From Vibrio neptunius (lineage in GTDB: Bacteria; Pseudomonadota; Gammaproteobacteria; Enterobacterales; Vibrionaceae): a stretch of 52,022 nucleotides of DNA. Below the pieces are notes generated by a model. It was given only the letters and a program-made list of their open reading frames with translations, was not told the origin of the DNA and made no database searches. The stretch is taken from contig NZ_JXXU01000045.1 in assembly GCF_000967495.1 (NCBI RefSeq), positions 1 through 52,022 on the forward strand, in the 5' to 3' direction. Position numbers and translations under genes: made by a program. Below are positions 24,802 to 33,388 of the stretch, piece after piece (position 1 is the first letter of the stretch; every line of letters begins with the position of its first letter).

Positions 24802-25220
24802 TTCTCTGGTTGTTCCAATCCGACCAGAGCGATCTGTACATAACCCTCTGCAACCAAAGCGTTCATCACTTTCATCAAGCTTTGGTAATCCAGTGCTTTG
24901 TCAGCACGTAAATAGATCCGCTGCTCTTTATCAGGCAGTACTTGGGCTAGCGCTTGAGGCAGTTGTTCGAGAGTCACCGTACTCTCCTCGCCTAATGTCA
25001 GCGCCAGATCAGTGCTAACAGTCAAGTAAAACGGAGCCTTAGGTTGAGGTGTCGGTGCAGCCGAAGACGTGGGTAAATCGACCGGTATATTGACCGTCGC
25101 CAGTGGTGCCGCCACCATTACAATGATCAGCAACACCAGCATGACATCAACAAACGGCGTGATGTTGATCTCATGATTGACCACCAACTCGTCCTGCTGC
25201 GAAGCAACTTTAAATCCCAT
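24798..25220 (-). CDS. exbD: Biopolymer transport protein ExbD
   Basis: Inner-membrane partner of ExbB in the TonB motor. One N-terminal membrane segment follows NHEINITPFVDVMLVLLIIV; the Asp in FVDVMLVLL is the proton-carrying residue. The periplasmic domain has PDKEQRIYLRADKALDYQ. I start at the ATG at 25220 (MGFKVASQQDEL, 140 aa), with GGAG about eight bases upstream and 13 bases after the exbB stop; a longer frame starting at 25256 overlaps exbB and has no ribosome binding site. Confidence 0.93.
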   Translation of the reverse strand: MGFKVASQQDELVVNHEINITPFVDVMLVLLIIVMVAAPLATVNIPVDLPTSSAAPTPQPKAPFYLTVSTDLALTLGEESTVTLEQLPQALAQVLPDKEQRIYLRADKALDYQSLMKVMNALVAEGYVQIALVGLEQPEK

Positions 25221-25233
25221 CTCTATGCTCCGC

Positions 25234-26127
25234 TCAGGCTGCCAACTTTTTTCCATCGATAGAAACGGGCTCTCTATCGAGATCTCGGCTCACCAGCACC
25301 ATCAGCGCTGCAGAGATATCTGCCATAAGCGCGCGATACTGGCTGACACCGCGAGTAAAGTGGTTATAAAGCACTACCGCAGGAATCGCGGCCACCAAAC
25401 CAATCGCCGTTGCCAACAACGCTTCTGCAATCCCCGGCGCTACGACAGCTAATGTGGTGTTTTGAGATTTGGCGATGCCGATAAAGGCATTCATGATCCC
25501 CCAAACGGTGCCAAATAGCCCGACAAAAGGGCCAACGGAGCCCACTGTTGCCAGCACTCCGGTACCTCCAACCATCGCACTGCTTAAACCAGCCTGAACT
25601 CGTTCGAGCCTGAGCTGTAAGCGCTCTTTGATACCGTCCTCATTATCTGCTCGGGCAGACAACGCCAGTTCTTTTTCTGTAGCTTCAATCAACGCCAGCC
25701 CAGCGCCTTCTGCACTGCCGCAGCGCAGCTTGCCTTCGACCAAGGTTTCAGAATCAAGCAATTCATTAACAATATAACGCGCACGGCGACACGCTAGGTT
25801 CAACTGGATTTGCTTTGCGATACCAATCGCCCAAGTCACACCTGAGGCCACCAGCAGTAAAATCATCACCGCTTTGACCACCCAGTCAGCCGATTGATAC
25901 ATGCCATAGGGGGACATGTCGTGTTGAGCAGTAGCGGCGACCAAATCCGGTGGCGACATGTTGTCGCTCACCGGTGCAGGAAGCGCAGAGATTTCAGCCT
26001 TCTCTGCGATGGTCGCACTTTCCTGCATAACGGGTTGTGACCCGGTTTCTGACGTTGTTTCAGCCCAGCTGAATGGGGCCGCTAAAAAAAAGCAAATAAT
26101 CAGTAGTGATCTGGATAAGCATTCCAT
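25234..26127 (-). CDS. exbB: Biopolymer transport protein ExbB (MotA/TolQ/ExbB family)
   Basis: Proton-channel subunit of the TonB motor. Starting at the ATG at 26127 the 297-aa protein has a signal-peptide-like start (SLLIICFFLAAPFSWAET), a periplasmic stretch of about 60 residues, a membrane segment at about 84-102, a cytoplasmic domain, and the paired C-terminal membrane helices with VGTGVLATVGSVGPFVGLFG and NTTLAVVAPGIAEALLATAI. The N-terminal extension resembles the longer ExbB forms with cleaved leaders. An earlier in-frame start at 26208 would place 27 extra polar residues before the leader and is less likely. It lies 142 bases after the Slam gene, with an AT-rich gap between. Confidence 0.92.
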   Translation of the reverse strand: MECLSRSLLIICFFLAAPFSWAETTSETGSQPVMQESATIAEKAEISALPAPVSDNMSPPDLVAATAQHDMSPYGMYQSADWVVKAVMILLLVASGVTWAIGIAKQIQLNLACRRARYIVNELLDSETLVEGKLRCGSAEGAGLALIEATEKELALSARADNEDGIKERLQLRLERVQAGLSSAMVGGTGVLATVGSVGPFVGLFGTVWGIMNAFIGIAKSQNTTLAVVAPGIAEALLATAIGLVAAIPAVVLYNHFTRGVSQYRALMADISAALMVLVSRDLDREPVSIDGKKLAA

Positions 26128-26269
26128 TGTTTTACTCACATTCGGTTTATCTGTGCGCACTATGCCTAGCCAAACACGTGCACCTCTATCAGTAACACCG
26201 AACCACAATGAAAAATCCGTAAAAGTTTTTTAATTATTTTTTGAAAAAACAATAAGCCATTGATTATTT

Positions 26270-27748
26270 TCAAAATCTTTTTTCTAGTTTTAGACTGTAT
26301 TGATGCTGCTTGTAACTGTATGCCCAATCTACATTACTCTTGGTCTGATTGGCTTTGACTTCGATGAGCGGTTGAAATCCGGCAAACAGCTCTGGCAGCG
26401 TCACCACTAAGGTATAATTTTGCTCAGTATCGTCGCGCCGCTCACCGAGCACCGCATTGAAGTCACCATAAATACGTTGCCTCAGCGAAGCGAATAAGGT
26501 CACATCAGTGTTCAGCGACGTGAAGGTTTTATTCACACCCAATCGACCTCCCCACAAATCGTATTCATGTACAGCCTGTCGGTTTTGTTTCAATGTCCAA
26601 TCTAAGCCACCAAACAATAGCCACTCATCGGGTAACTGATGCCAATAGGTGCCAAAGACCGACCATTGCCAGTCGGACTGGTAAGCAAAGGTTTGATTAC
26701 GATAATCGAGATATTCACCTTTTACTTCAAATTTGATGGCAGAAGTCTGACCAAGATTAGCAAACCAATCTGCCTTGAAACCGCCCGAAGCAAACAGAGC
26801 CTGATTCGCTAAGGCGCGATACTCGAACTGCGGCGCAATACTGATCTGATGTTTGGCGGTCTGATAGCTGTAGCCAAAGGTCACATTTAAGGTCTGCTCG
26901 TTATGTTCTTTGTGGTTTTGGTAATTGGAGCCATAGGCAAAACTGCGTAGCTGCAAGCCATGATGACCACTCAGCGAGAAGCGTCGATTTAAACTGGCGT
27001 CGTAGTCAATACCATAGGCAGATTTAACCTTGGGAGCACTGCGCTCTAAAAAGCACTGACCATTGGTGAAATACACCAGACATTCATAATGTTTCGAGGA
27101 CAAATTCAGGTTGTCATTGTAGGTCGGCCCAAAGGAAAACGCGCCTTGCCAATCATCACGATACTCCAGTGCACTAACGAAGCTTTCTACCGTATTCCGG
27201 ACTCCCGCCGCTCTTGGATTATCAGCAGGTAAGCGGTTGAGAATGTTATTAAACAACGACAAAGAAGCACTGTTTTCTCTGTCTTCAAACCAGACGCGAG
27301 CTAACTCCAGTTCTGCGGGCAAAAAGTTCTCCTGCATCTCAAGTAATGTCGTGTAGTGCGTTTCTGCCCGATCATAATCACGCGCATTGCGTGCCAGTGC
27401 CCCCGATGCGTAGTGCACCAGCATAGGATCGAAATCCGCCAACGCCATATACCTTTGCAGCAGATTATCTGCCAGTGCCCATTGACGTTGCCTGACCGCG
27501 AGATGCAATGCCGGTCCAAGCTCATTAGCGGTATTCTCTACACTCGACTCAGTGCTTGATGCCGACTGTTCGGCTAGGCGTTCTTTTTCCAGTTCTTCTT
27601 CGATAAGTGCATTTTCGTTCTGACGGGAAGATAACGCGTCACGTTGCTGGATACGTAAGTCGGTATCCTGATCCGCATAAGAGCAAGAGGAGTAAATCGC
27701 GCTCACCATAAACAGTGAGCCAAGAATAAAGTTACGGTCGATTTTCAT
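26270..27748 (-). CDS. Slam-family (DUF560) outer membrane protein, type XI secretion
   Basis: Slam proteins move specific lipoproteins or soluble hemophores across the outer membrane. The 492-aa protein has a signal peptide (about residues 1-25), an N-terminal periplasmic TPR domain (about 80-200, with LLQRYMALADFDPMLVHYAS, RDYDRAETHYTTLLEM) and a C-terminal beta-barrel of about 290 residues beginning FSFGPTYNDNLNLSS and ending in the barrel terminus YSLKLEKRF with the usual final Phe. This order and size fit Slam/DUF560. The neighbouring gene 72 bases upstream encodes a hemophilin-like substrate, the standard pairing. A terminator hairpin at 27775-27795 lies between them. Confidence 0.85.
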   Translation of the reverse strand: MKIDRNFILGSLFMVSAIYSSCSYADQDTDLRIQQRDALSSRQNENALIEEELEKERLAEQSASSTESSVENTANELGPALHLAVRQRQWALADNLLQRYMALADFDPMLVHYASGALARNARDYDRAETHYTTLLEMQENFLPAELELARVWFEDRENSASLSLFNNILNRLPADNPRAAGVRNTVESFVSALEYRDDWQGAFSFGPTYNDNLNLSSKHYECLVYFTNGQCFLERSAPKVKSAYGIDYDASLNRRFSLSGHHGLQLRSFAYGSNYQNHKEHNEQTLNVTFGYSYQTAKHQISIAPQFEYRALANQALFASGGFKADWFANLGQTSAIKFEVKGEYLDYRNQTFAYQSDWQWSVFGTYWHQLPDEWLLFGGLDWTLKQNRQAVHEYDLWGGRLGVNKTFTSLNTDVTLFASLRQRIYGDFNAVLGERRDDTEQNYTLVVTLPELFAGFQPLIEVKANQTKSNVDWAYSYKQHQYSLKLEKRF

Positions 27749-27774
27749 TGATGTGTTTCAATCGGAGAAAAAAT

Positions 27775-27795
27775 GGGAGCAAGTCACTTGCTCCC
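27775..27795 (-). terminator. Terminator between hemophilin and Slam genes
   Basis: Perfect 9-base stem GGGAGCAAG with CTTGCTCCC, 3-base loop, followed on the minus strand by a T run (A run at about 27767-27773 on the plus strand). Partial read-through would give more hemophilin than Slam mRNA. Confidence 0.85.
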
Positions 27796-27820
27796 CAAAA
27801 GAGAAAGACAAAAACAAAAA

Positions 27821-28522
27821 TTAGTTTTTGCTACCGCCAAAGGCAGTATTGAGCGTGCTGTCGCCAGCAAACTTAGCAAAGCCTGCTAGAAAAGCGGCAT
27901 CTGCGCCAAAGAAGTGGCCCTGAGAGTGACCGATAGACATGCCATTCGCCACAGCTGTTCCAGAGAATTCCGCTGTAGAGGCATTAATAGCGTTGTTGTA
28001 CAGATTGATCGCCAAATTGCTGTTTGATAGAGCACCGTTAAGTGTTTGAGCACCAAAGTCCGCCGTGAACTGGCCGCTCAACGTCGCGCCATTATTGATG
28101 CCAGCGACTGTATAGGTCGCTGAACCAGAGGTAGGTACCGTCGTGCCTGTGTCATTGCCCACGTAGTACACTGCACGATCCACAGCTTGACCATTTTCAG
28201 TACCTGAAGACCATTCACCAAACCAGATATCTTGACCCGCAACCTGAGAGAAAACGTATTTAGAGTTGTTGTGGTCACTGCCAGAGGTATACACATCACC
28301 ATTTTGGCTAGCAAAAACAGTTAGACCATCAAAGTCGACCTTCTTGCCACCTGTGCTACCGATACCTGCTTTACCTTTAGAGTGGATAAACGGAACCCAG
28401 ACTTCAGATTCACCCACCTGACGCTGTGAACCATCACTGATGGCACCATCAAAACCAGCATGTGCCAGTGAGCTTAGGCCCAGCATGGCCGCTGAAATCC
28501 ATGAAAGTTGTACGATTTTCAT
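27821..28522 (-). CDS. Hemophilin-like secreted heme-binding protein (Slam substrate)
   Basis: A 233-aa protein with a signal peptide ending LSSLAHA before GFDGAI; no lipobox cysteine, so it should be released as a soluble protein rather than a surface lipoprotein. The N-terminal half (about 23-130) would be the ligand-handling domain. The C-terminal half is a TbpB-type small barrel, with GQFTADFGAQTLNGALS, TAEFSGTA and GHFFGADAAFLAGFAKFAG, the last being typical of Slam-dependent proteins. This matches the hemophilin (HphA) family of Acinetobacter and Haemophilus, which takes heme from hemoglobin. Context agrees: Slam gene downstream, TonB receptor upstream. AAGGA lies seven bases before the ATG. 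Heme as ligand is inference; other cargo is possible. Confidence 0.78.
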   Translation of the reverse strand: MKIVQLSWISAAMLGLSSLAHAGFDGAISDGSQRQVGESEVWVPFIHSKGKAGIGSTGGKKVDFDGLTVFASQNGDVYTSGSDHNNSKYVFSQVAGQDIWFGEWSSGTENGQAVDRAVYYVGNDTGTTVPTSGSATYTVAGINNGATLSGQFTADFGAQTLNGALSNSNLAINLYNNAINASTAEFSGTAVANGMSIGHSQGHFFGADAAFLAGFAKFAGDSTLNTAFGGSKN

Positions 28523-28677
28523 TATTCAATCCTTATAGGCTATATGTTGTCATCTGCTGCTCAGACGTCGCTATCCGCTGTCTTCAACAGCTTCATTTCA
28601 TACACCGGATGAAATAAAGGAACCCGTAAATAAGCATGAAAAAAACCGCAGTCTTAGCTGCGGCTTTTTGGTTGAAG
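28523..28677. promoter_or_regulatory. Receptor-hemophilin intergenic region with terminator
   Basis: Contains the receptor's terminator at 28639-28663 and then about 115 bases before the hemophilin start. If termination is efficient, hemophilin needs its own promoter here. I found no clear Fur box or -35/-10 pair. Confidence 0.4.
28639..28663 (-). terminator. Terminator after the TonB-dependent receptor gene
   Basis: CCGCAG pairs with CTGCGG around a 6-base loop; the minus strand then runs into seven T. It lies 14 bases after the receptor stop and separates receptor from hemophilin transcription. Confidence 0.82.
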
Positions 28678-31600
28678 TTAGAATCGGCTGGTCAATTTAA
28701 CGCTGATGGTTCGCCCCGGTGCTGGAATCCCAGTCACGGCTCCAGGTTCGAGATAGTACATATCGGTTAGGTTACTGCCCCGTACTTCAAACTGAAGGTG
28801 TTCGTTGTAGGCGTAACCAATATATGCATCCACAGTGGTTACATGATCGCGTTGAACATAGTCTTCTGAATGACTGTCTGCCGCATAATAGGTGCGAGTT
28901 CCAGCAATCCACTTCTTGTTAAAGAATCGTGCCCCAAAATGAACACTACCACTGATTTCAGGGGGGATTTTATTGGCAAGATAACTAGTATCGCTAAAGC
29001 CACCACGTCGACATTGTTTATACTCCGCGGAGCCCGTGCTAGCAATGTCCGCCATAAAACGCTGCGTGGCTGCACTTTCATCACACACTTCGTATTCTAG
29101 ATTGTAGGCAACGGATAAATCACCAAAATAATCGCCATCGTCATAATCCAGCTGCAACTCTAAGCCACTGGTACTTAGCTTCTCTAAGTTGGTAAAAAAA
29201 TTTGTACTCGATGACGTATTTCTGTCCATCACATCTTCAATCACCTGATCAAAGTAGGTCAGTTTGATATTGGCGTGATCGAAATAGTAAACATAGCCTA
29301 GCTCCCAGAGTTTGGAACGCTCGGAGTTAAGTGGCGATGACACCGATGGCACCGCCGAAAAGCCCATCGTACTCTCAAACATGCTAGGAAAACGCAATGA
29401 TTCGGCGTAGCGAATATAACTGCGGCTGTCTTCGGTCATTAACCAAGTTAGAGAAGCCGATGGCATCCAACCGCTGTCACTTGATTCGGTATTGGTATAG
29501 GTGCTGGCAGAGGAAGCACTGATGGATTGTGCGGAGCAACTGCCCGCCACATAGTTAGGGTCGTTGGCAGCGGTAATACAGCCATTGTCTGATGCACTGT
29601 AGTTATTCTGCCCATCATGGCGCCACTCTGACTCAATATCTTCCACATAAGATGTGTGTTTGGCAGCGTCAGCGACTCCCTGAGCTACTAGCGCATCCTG
29701 CTCAATAACTTTGGCAGCTAACTGTGTCTGCACAACGGGAATAAGGAAAGGGGGGACATTGTTTATTGCCTGCCTTAAATCCGCAATCTCTTCGTTTAAA
29801 GGGGTATTCTCATTTCTGATGCTACTTTCAATACCAGATAAATATTCCGCACGATTCTCCTCAGTAATCGGCACATTCATCTGGTAAGAAAGCTTATAGC
29901 CTTCACTGCCATATTGAGATAACGCTTGAGTATCGCCCGCTGCCAAGCGATTTTTGACATAGTTATCGACGGCTTTGTAGTAGCCATAACGAACACCCGC
30001 GTTAAAGATCAACGACTCCGTAGCCCGCCACTCAATATTGGCGCTGCCATTGTATTCCGTTCGCTCCCCCGCTCGCGCTTGTTCAAATTCCTCAATCACA
30101 GCGTTCAAGTCGCCTTTAGGTGCCAGCTCATGGAATTGGTAGTTACCAGAGAGAGTGAAATCGACATCACCACCAAGCCGCATTGTGTTACTGACACTCA
30201 AGCCATAGCGATCTTCTTCAGCATTTATTCGTGCTGTGTTCTTAATGATAGTTGAACCATTTGTCAGACCATTTGGCGAACCGGATCCCGAATTTGAACT
30301 AACATCGGACAAGGTCATCCACAAATTGGATTTAAAATCGATATACGGATTATCAGGCTTAGAACGCAGTTTGAGATTGTAGGCTTGCAGTCTGGTATCG
30401 TTTAGCGGCCATTGAGCCACACCTGATAAGTACCTTGCTTCAGCACGACTGGCAAGGATTTCACCATGAGTGCTTTCGGTATAGCGAGCCCCTACCTCGA
30501 CTTTAGTATCGTAGTTTAGCTTAAAGGCAAATTTACCTAAAAAGGATTCCATTTTAGAAGAAGTATTCGGTACCTCATATCCAGGGTAATAAACCAAGGC
30601 TAAGTGCTCTGGGCGAACGACTGTCTGTCGCCCTCCTAATTCTTCTCCTTCCTCCAAAGGCTGTCGGTAAAATCCCGCGTCATTCTTGCCTGAAAAATAG
30701 TTACCGCGATTACGATAAGCGTAAGCCGCGAGCCATTCCACTTTTGGCCCAATGCCCGACACCGCAAGTCGGTAAGCGGTATCTTCACCATTTAATGGAT
30801 TATCATCCTGACGCTGATCAGGATTAATAACCAAAGCAGGGTCGTTATACAACAGTTCACTCGCAGGGTTATCGATGTTGGCATATTCCGGAATGGTGCT
30901 AACGTCTTGTCCTGTATATAGCCTCGGCTCTTCTGGTGCCGTTGAATTGCTGCTGCTTTCGACAATAAATTCCATACCAAACGTCTCGCCGGGTTGGACG
31001 ATATCTCGTGGAGATAAAGTCGTAATTGCCACCGCTCCGCCCACTGAAGTGTTCACTTCTGGATTGATTTGCGCGCCTTTATGTACCGTCATGCCGCCAA
31101 TCAGGTTTGGGTCGAGGAAACTCCGGTTAGACGCCCCGCGATAACCATTATTCACCGTAATCGCCTGCTCAGTACCATCAATAATCACAGGGACGCGTCC
31201 CGGCCCCTGAATACCGCGAATGTTCGGGTCAATACCACCGCCATTACGCGCATCGCCACTGTGCACGTTAGCCATCCCTTTGAAGATATCCGAGGCATCC
31301 GCCCCTTTGAAACGTTCAATTTCTTCCTTGCCACGATATTCAGTCGCAGTGTCTTTATCGTAGACATTGGCTTCCCCCGCTTCGTCTCGGCTTACGCCAC
31401 CATCAAGACTGGTCCCGACCTGAATCGCATCCAGCGACCATTCATCACCACCGTCCACTAGATACGAGCCATCAACCTGCTTTTGCGCACTGAGTCCGGC
31501 ATCCGCCAGTAAAATACGAAACGCGTCGTCTGGTTGATAATCTCCCTGTAAACCTAAGCTGTATTGACCCTGACTCAGGCTAGCGTCAATCGAATACTCA

Positions 31601-31770
31601 ATACCTGCCTGAAGCGCAAACTGATTCAGTACGCTATCTAAGTCGCCTGCAGATATATCGAAATTCTGTGCCTGAGCAGATAGCGCCACAATCGGCAATG
31701 CTAGACAAGCCAAGCCGAGTTGAGTACGAATTGTCATAGACAAAAGGTTCGAGGTGAAAGGAGACGGCAC
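28678..31770 (-). CDS. TonB-dependent receptor with N-terminal signalling (STN) domain, putative hemophilin/heme receptor
   Basis: Outer-membrane gated channel. The 1030-aa protein has a leader ending ALSAQAQ at about residue 35, then an STN domain (about 36-105: FDISAGDLDSVLNQFALQAG, LLADAGLSAQKQVDGSYLV), a plug (about 135-265, with ERFKGADASDIFKGM and GVRGI-like DPNIRGIQGPGRVPVII), and a 22-strand barrel ending ISVKLTSRF. The STN domain means it can signal to a FecR-type anti-sigma factor; fecI- and fecR-like genes lie directly upstream. The plug resembles hemophilin receptors (HphR). The GTG at 31770 is supported by AAGGA seven bases upstream; the ATG at 31737 has none. Large extracellular loops (for example around 640-780) explain the length. 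Confidence 0.88.
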   Translation of the reverse strand: MPSPFTSNLLSMTIRTQLGLACLALPIVALSAQAQNFDISAGDLDSVLNQFALQAGIEYSIDASLSQGQYSLGLQGDYQPDDAFRILLADAGLSAQKQVDGSYLVDGGDEWSLDAIQVGTSLDGGVSRDEAGEANVYDKDTATEYRGKEEIERFKGADASDIFKGMANVHSGDARNGGGIDPNIRGIQGPGRVPVIIDGTEQAITVNNGYRGASNRSFLDPNLIGGMTVHKGAQINPEVNTSVGGAVAITTLSPRDIVQPGETFGMEFIVESSSNSTAPEEPRLYTGQDVSTIPEYANIDNPASELLYNDPALVINPDQRQDDNPLNGEDTAYRLAVSGIGPKVEWLAAYAYRNRGNYFSGKNDAGFYRQPLEEGEELGGRQTVVRPEHLALVYYPGYEVPNTSSKMESFLGKFAFKLNYDTKVEVGARYTESTHGEILASRAEARYLSGVAQWPLNDTRLQAYNLKLRSKPDNPYIDFKSNLWMTLSDVSSNSGSGSPNGLTNGSTIIKNTARINAEEDRYGLSVSNTMRLGGDVDFTLSGNYQFHELAPKGDLNAVIEEFEQARAGERTEYNGSANIEWRATESLIFNAGVRYGYYKAVDNYVKNRLAAGDTQALSQYGSEGYKLSYQMNVPITEENRAEYLSGIESSIRNENTPLNEEIADLRQAINNVPPFLIPVVQTQLAAKVIEQDALVAQGVADAAKHTSYVEDIESEWRHDGQNNYSASDNGCITAANDPNYVAGSCSAQSISASSASTYTNTESSDSGWMPSASLTWLMTEDSRSYIRYAESLRFPSMFESTMGFSAVPSVSSPLNSERSKLWELGYVYYFDHANIKLTYFDQVIEDVMDRNTSSSTNFFTNLEKLSTSGLELQLDYDDGDYFGDLSVAYNLEYEVCDESAATQRFMADIASTGSAEYKQCRRGGFSDTSYLANKIPPEISGSVHFGARFFNKKWIAGTRTYYAADSHSEDYVQRDHVTTVDAYIGYAYNEHLQFEVRGSNLTDMYYLEPGAVTGIPAPGRTISVKLTSRF

Positions 31771-31868
31771 GTTTATGTCCTTATTCGCTGGGTTAACTAG
31801 TGATTACACCGAGCGAATGAGTCAAAGCCTCAATCGATAAGAGAAAAATTATGCAAGTTGTCAGTCAC

Positions 31869-32813
31869 TCATGCACTTTTGCTGGAAATACTGATCCAAA
31901 AACGAGTACGGAAGTGCACTTCAATAGGCAACAGCTGGCACAGGTTTTCCAGTGTTTGGTCGGTATCTCGAATCGAATACACGCCGGAGATACGCAACGC
32001 TGACAGCTCAGGGGATACCTTGATTACGCCTCGGCGATAACGGGACAGCTCTGTAATAAATTCCGGTAGCGGCGTATCGTGGGCGAGGATTTTTTCTTCT
32101 AACCACAGCGCATCCGTGGCGAGCAAGCTCTGCTTTCGGCCTTGATGGTAAGCGCTAAACTCGCTTTTCTCCCCAGCGAGCAGATGCTGGCCTTGTGCCT
32201 GTCGCTGAGACTTCGCGATTACTTCACCTTCGAACACACTGACCCGCGTCTGTTCAGATTCAAGGCGAACACTGAACTTAGTCCCGATCGGCGTCACGCT
32301 GCCCTGTGGAGTGATAACATGGAAAGGCGTCAGGTGATGGCCAGTGGTGAGCATAATTTCACCTTCCATCAGGCGAATAATTCTCTGATGCTGATTGAAG
32401 TCGATACGAATACGGCTGGCAGTATTGAGCACCACCACAGTGCCATCTGATAACCTTACCGGCTTTACTTCTCCTGTGGCAGAGGCATATTCCGTTTCAC
32501 CCTGTAGCATGGCAGCATCGCTAGAAAGCACCAAACTCATGGTGGCTAGAGAAACGCCTCCCCAAATCAACACTTGTCTGCGTGACACGCGTTGACGATA
32601 GGTTCCTAGAACCTTACTCCCCGAATGCGGATCCGGCAGTGAGGTCAGTTTTTGCTGTAATGACTCCATTTGCCGCCAAGCATAATCATTATCCGGGTGA
32701 CGAGTACGCCAAAGATCCAATGCACGCTTATCCTGCTCGGTCACATCGTCAGACCACATACGTGCCATCCATAAAGACGCCTGTTCAATTGATTTACGAG
32801 ATACACGCTCCAT
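31869..32813 (-). CDS. FecR-type anti-sigma factor / signal transducer
   Basis: Inner-membrane regulator that receives the signal from the receptor's STN domain and controls the sigma factor encoded next to it. The protein has an N-terminal cytoplasmic DUF4880-type domain (SLWMARMWSDDVTEQDKRAL then LWRTRHPDNDYAWRQ), one membrane segment (about residues 75-95, near VLIWGGVSLATMSLV), the periplasmic FecR domain (DGTVVVLNTASRIRIDF, GEIMLTTGHHLTPFHV, GTKFSVRLES) and a C-terminal STN-like part. I choose the ATG at 32813, just after the sigma-factor stop (two-base gap), giving 314 aa; an upstream in-frame ATG at 32849 would overlap that gene. Confidence 0.9.
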   Translation of the reverse strand: MERVSRKSIEQASLWMARMWSDDVTEQDKRALDLWRTRHPDNDYAWRQMESLQQKLTSLPDPHSGSKVLGTYRQRVSRRQVLIWGGVSLATMSLVLSSDAAMLQGETEYASATGEVKPVRLSDGTVVVLNTASRIRIDFNQHQRIIRLMEGEIMLTTGHHLTPFHVITPQGSVTPIGTKFSVRLESEQTRVSVFEGEVIAKSQRQAQGQHLLAGEKSEFSAYHQGRKQSLLATDALWLEEKILAHDTPLPEFITELSRYRRGVIKVSPELSALRISGVYSIRDTDQTLENLCQLLPIEVHFRTRFWISISSKSA

Positions 32814-32815
32814 GC

Positions 32816-33334
32816 TCAGTAATAACCTTCCATGGCAACCAACATGCAACCTTGCAACGCTTTGGCGACATACTTTTCCACTGAAGACACCGACACGTCC
32901 AGACGCTGAGCAATCTCCTTATAACTCAAGCCTTCCATCTGCCTCAGGACCAAAGCCTGACGGACTTTAAATGGCAGTTTATGCAACATCGCATCAATCT
33001 CCACCAGCACTTCCACCATCATGGTCTGAGTTTCCGGCGATGAGATCACATCCTCTGGCTGCTGTTCGAGCAGCTCTAAATAGGCTGATTCAATCCGGCG
33101 GCGGCGATAGAGGTCAATCACCAAGCCTTTCGCAATATGTGTCAGATAACGACGGGAATCTTTACGCTCGGGCAATTTACCACTAACAAGAAGGCGCAAA
33201 TACGTGTCCTGAACCAGATCAGCACTGACTTGAGGGCAGCTCAATCTCCGCTGAATAAACAACGAAAGCCAGCCATGATGCTCTCGATACATGCTGTCCA
33301 CTTCGTTGACATCCACAGGGCTGATGGCCGTCAT
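32816..33334 (-). CDS. ECF sigma factor, FecI type
   Basis: RNA polymerase sigma-70 family ECF subunit of 172 aa. Region 2 includes SADLVQDTYLRLLVSG near residue 38 and YLTHIAKGLVIDLYRRRR near 64; region 4 includes KVRQALVLRQMEGLSYKEIA and the helix-turn-helix QRLDVSVSSVEKYVAKAL near 145. It should direct transcription of the receptor gene when FecR is activated. GGAG is nine bases before the ATG, and a near-consensus Fur box lies 40-54 bases upstream, so iron probably represses the whole circuit. Confidence 0.92.
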   Translation of the reverse strand: MTAISPVDVNEVDSMYREHHGWLSLFIQRRLSCPQVSADLVQDTYLRLLVSGKLPERKDSRRYLTHIAKGLVIDLYRRRRIESAYLELLEQQPEDVISSPETQTMMVEVLVEIDAMLHKLPFKVRQALVLRQMEGLSYKEIAQRLDVSVSSVEKYVAKALQGCMLVAMEGYY

Positions 33335-33373
33335 AATTTGCCACTCCTTCTTTCAGTTGCATAAGATCACAAA

Positions 33374-33388
33374 TGAAAATAATTATCA
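33374..33388 (-). promoter_or_regulatory. Fur box upstream of the sigma factor gene
   Basis: On the minus strand TGATAATTATTTTCA matches the Fur 7-1-7 consensus TGATAATNATTATCA at 14 of 15 positions (counting N). It lies 40 bases upstream of the FecI-type gene. Confidence 0.85.

Noticed and set aside
23917..26127. ExbB-ExbD-TonB read as TolQ-TolR-TolA
   Set aside because: There is no tolB-pal neighbourhood, the third protein has a TonB-type C-terminus with the YP motif, and a TonB-dependent receptor is in the same cluster.
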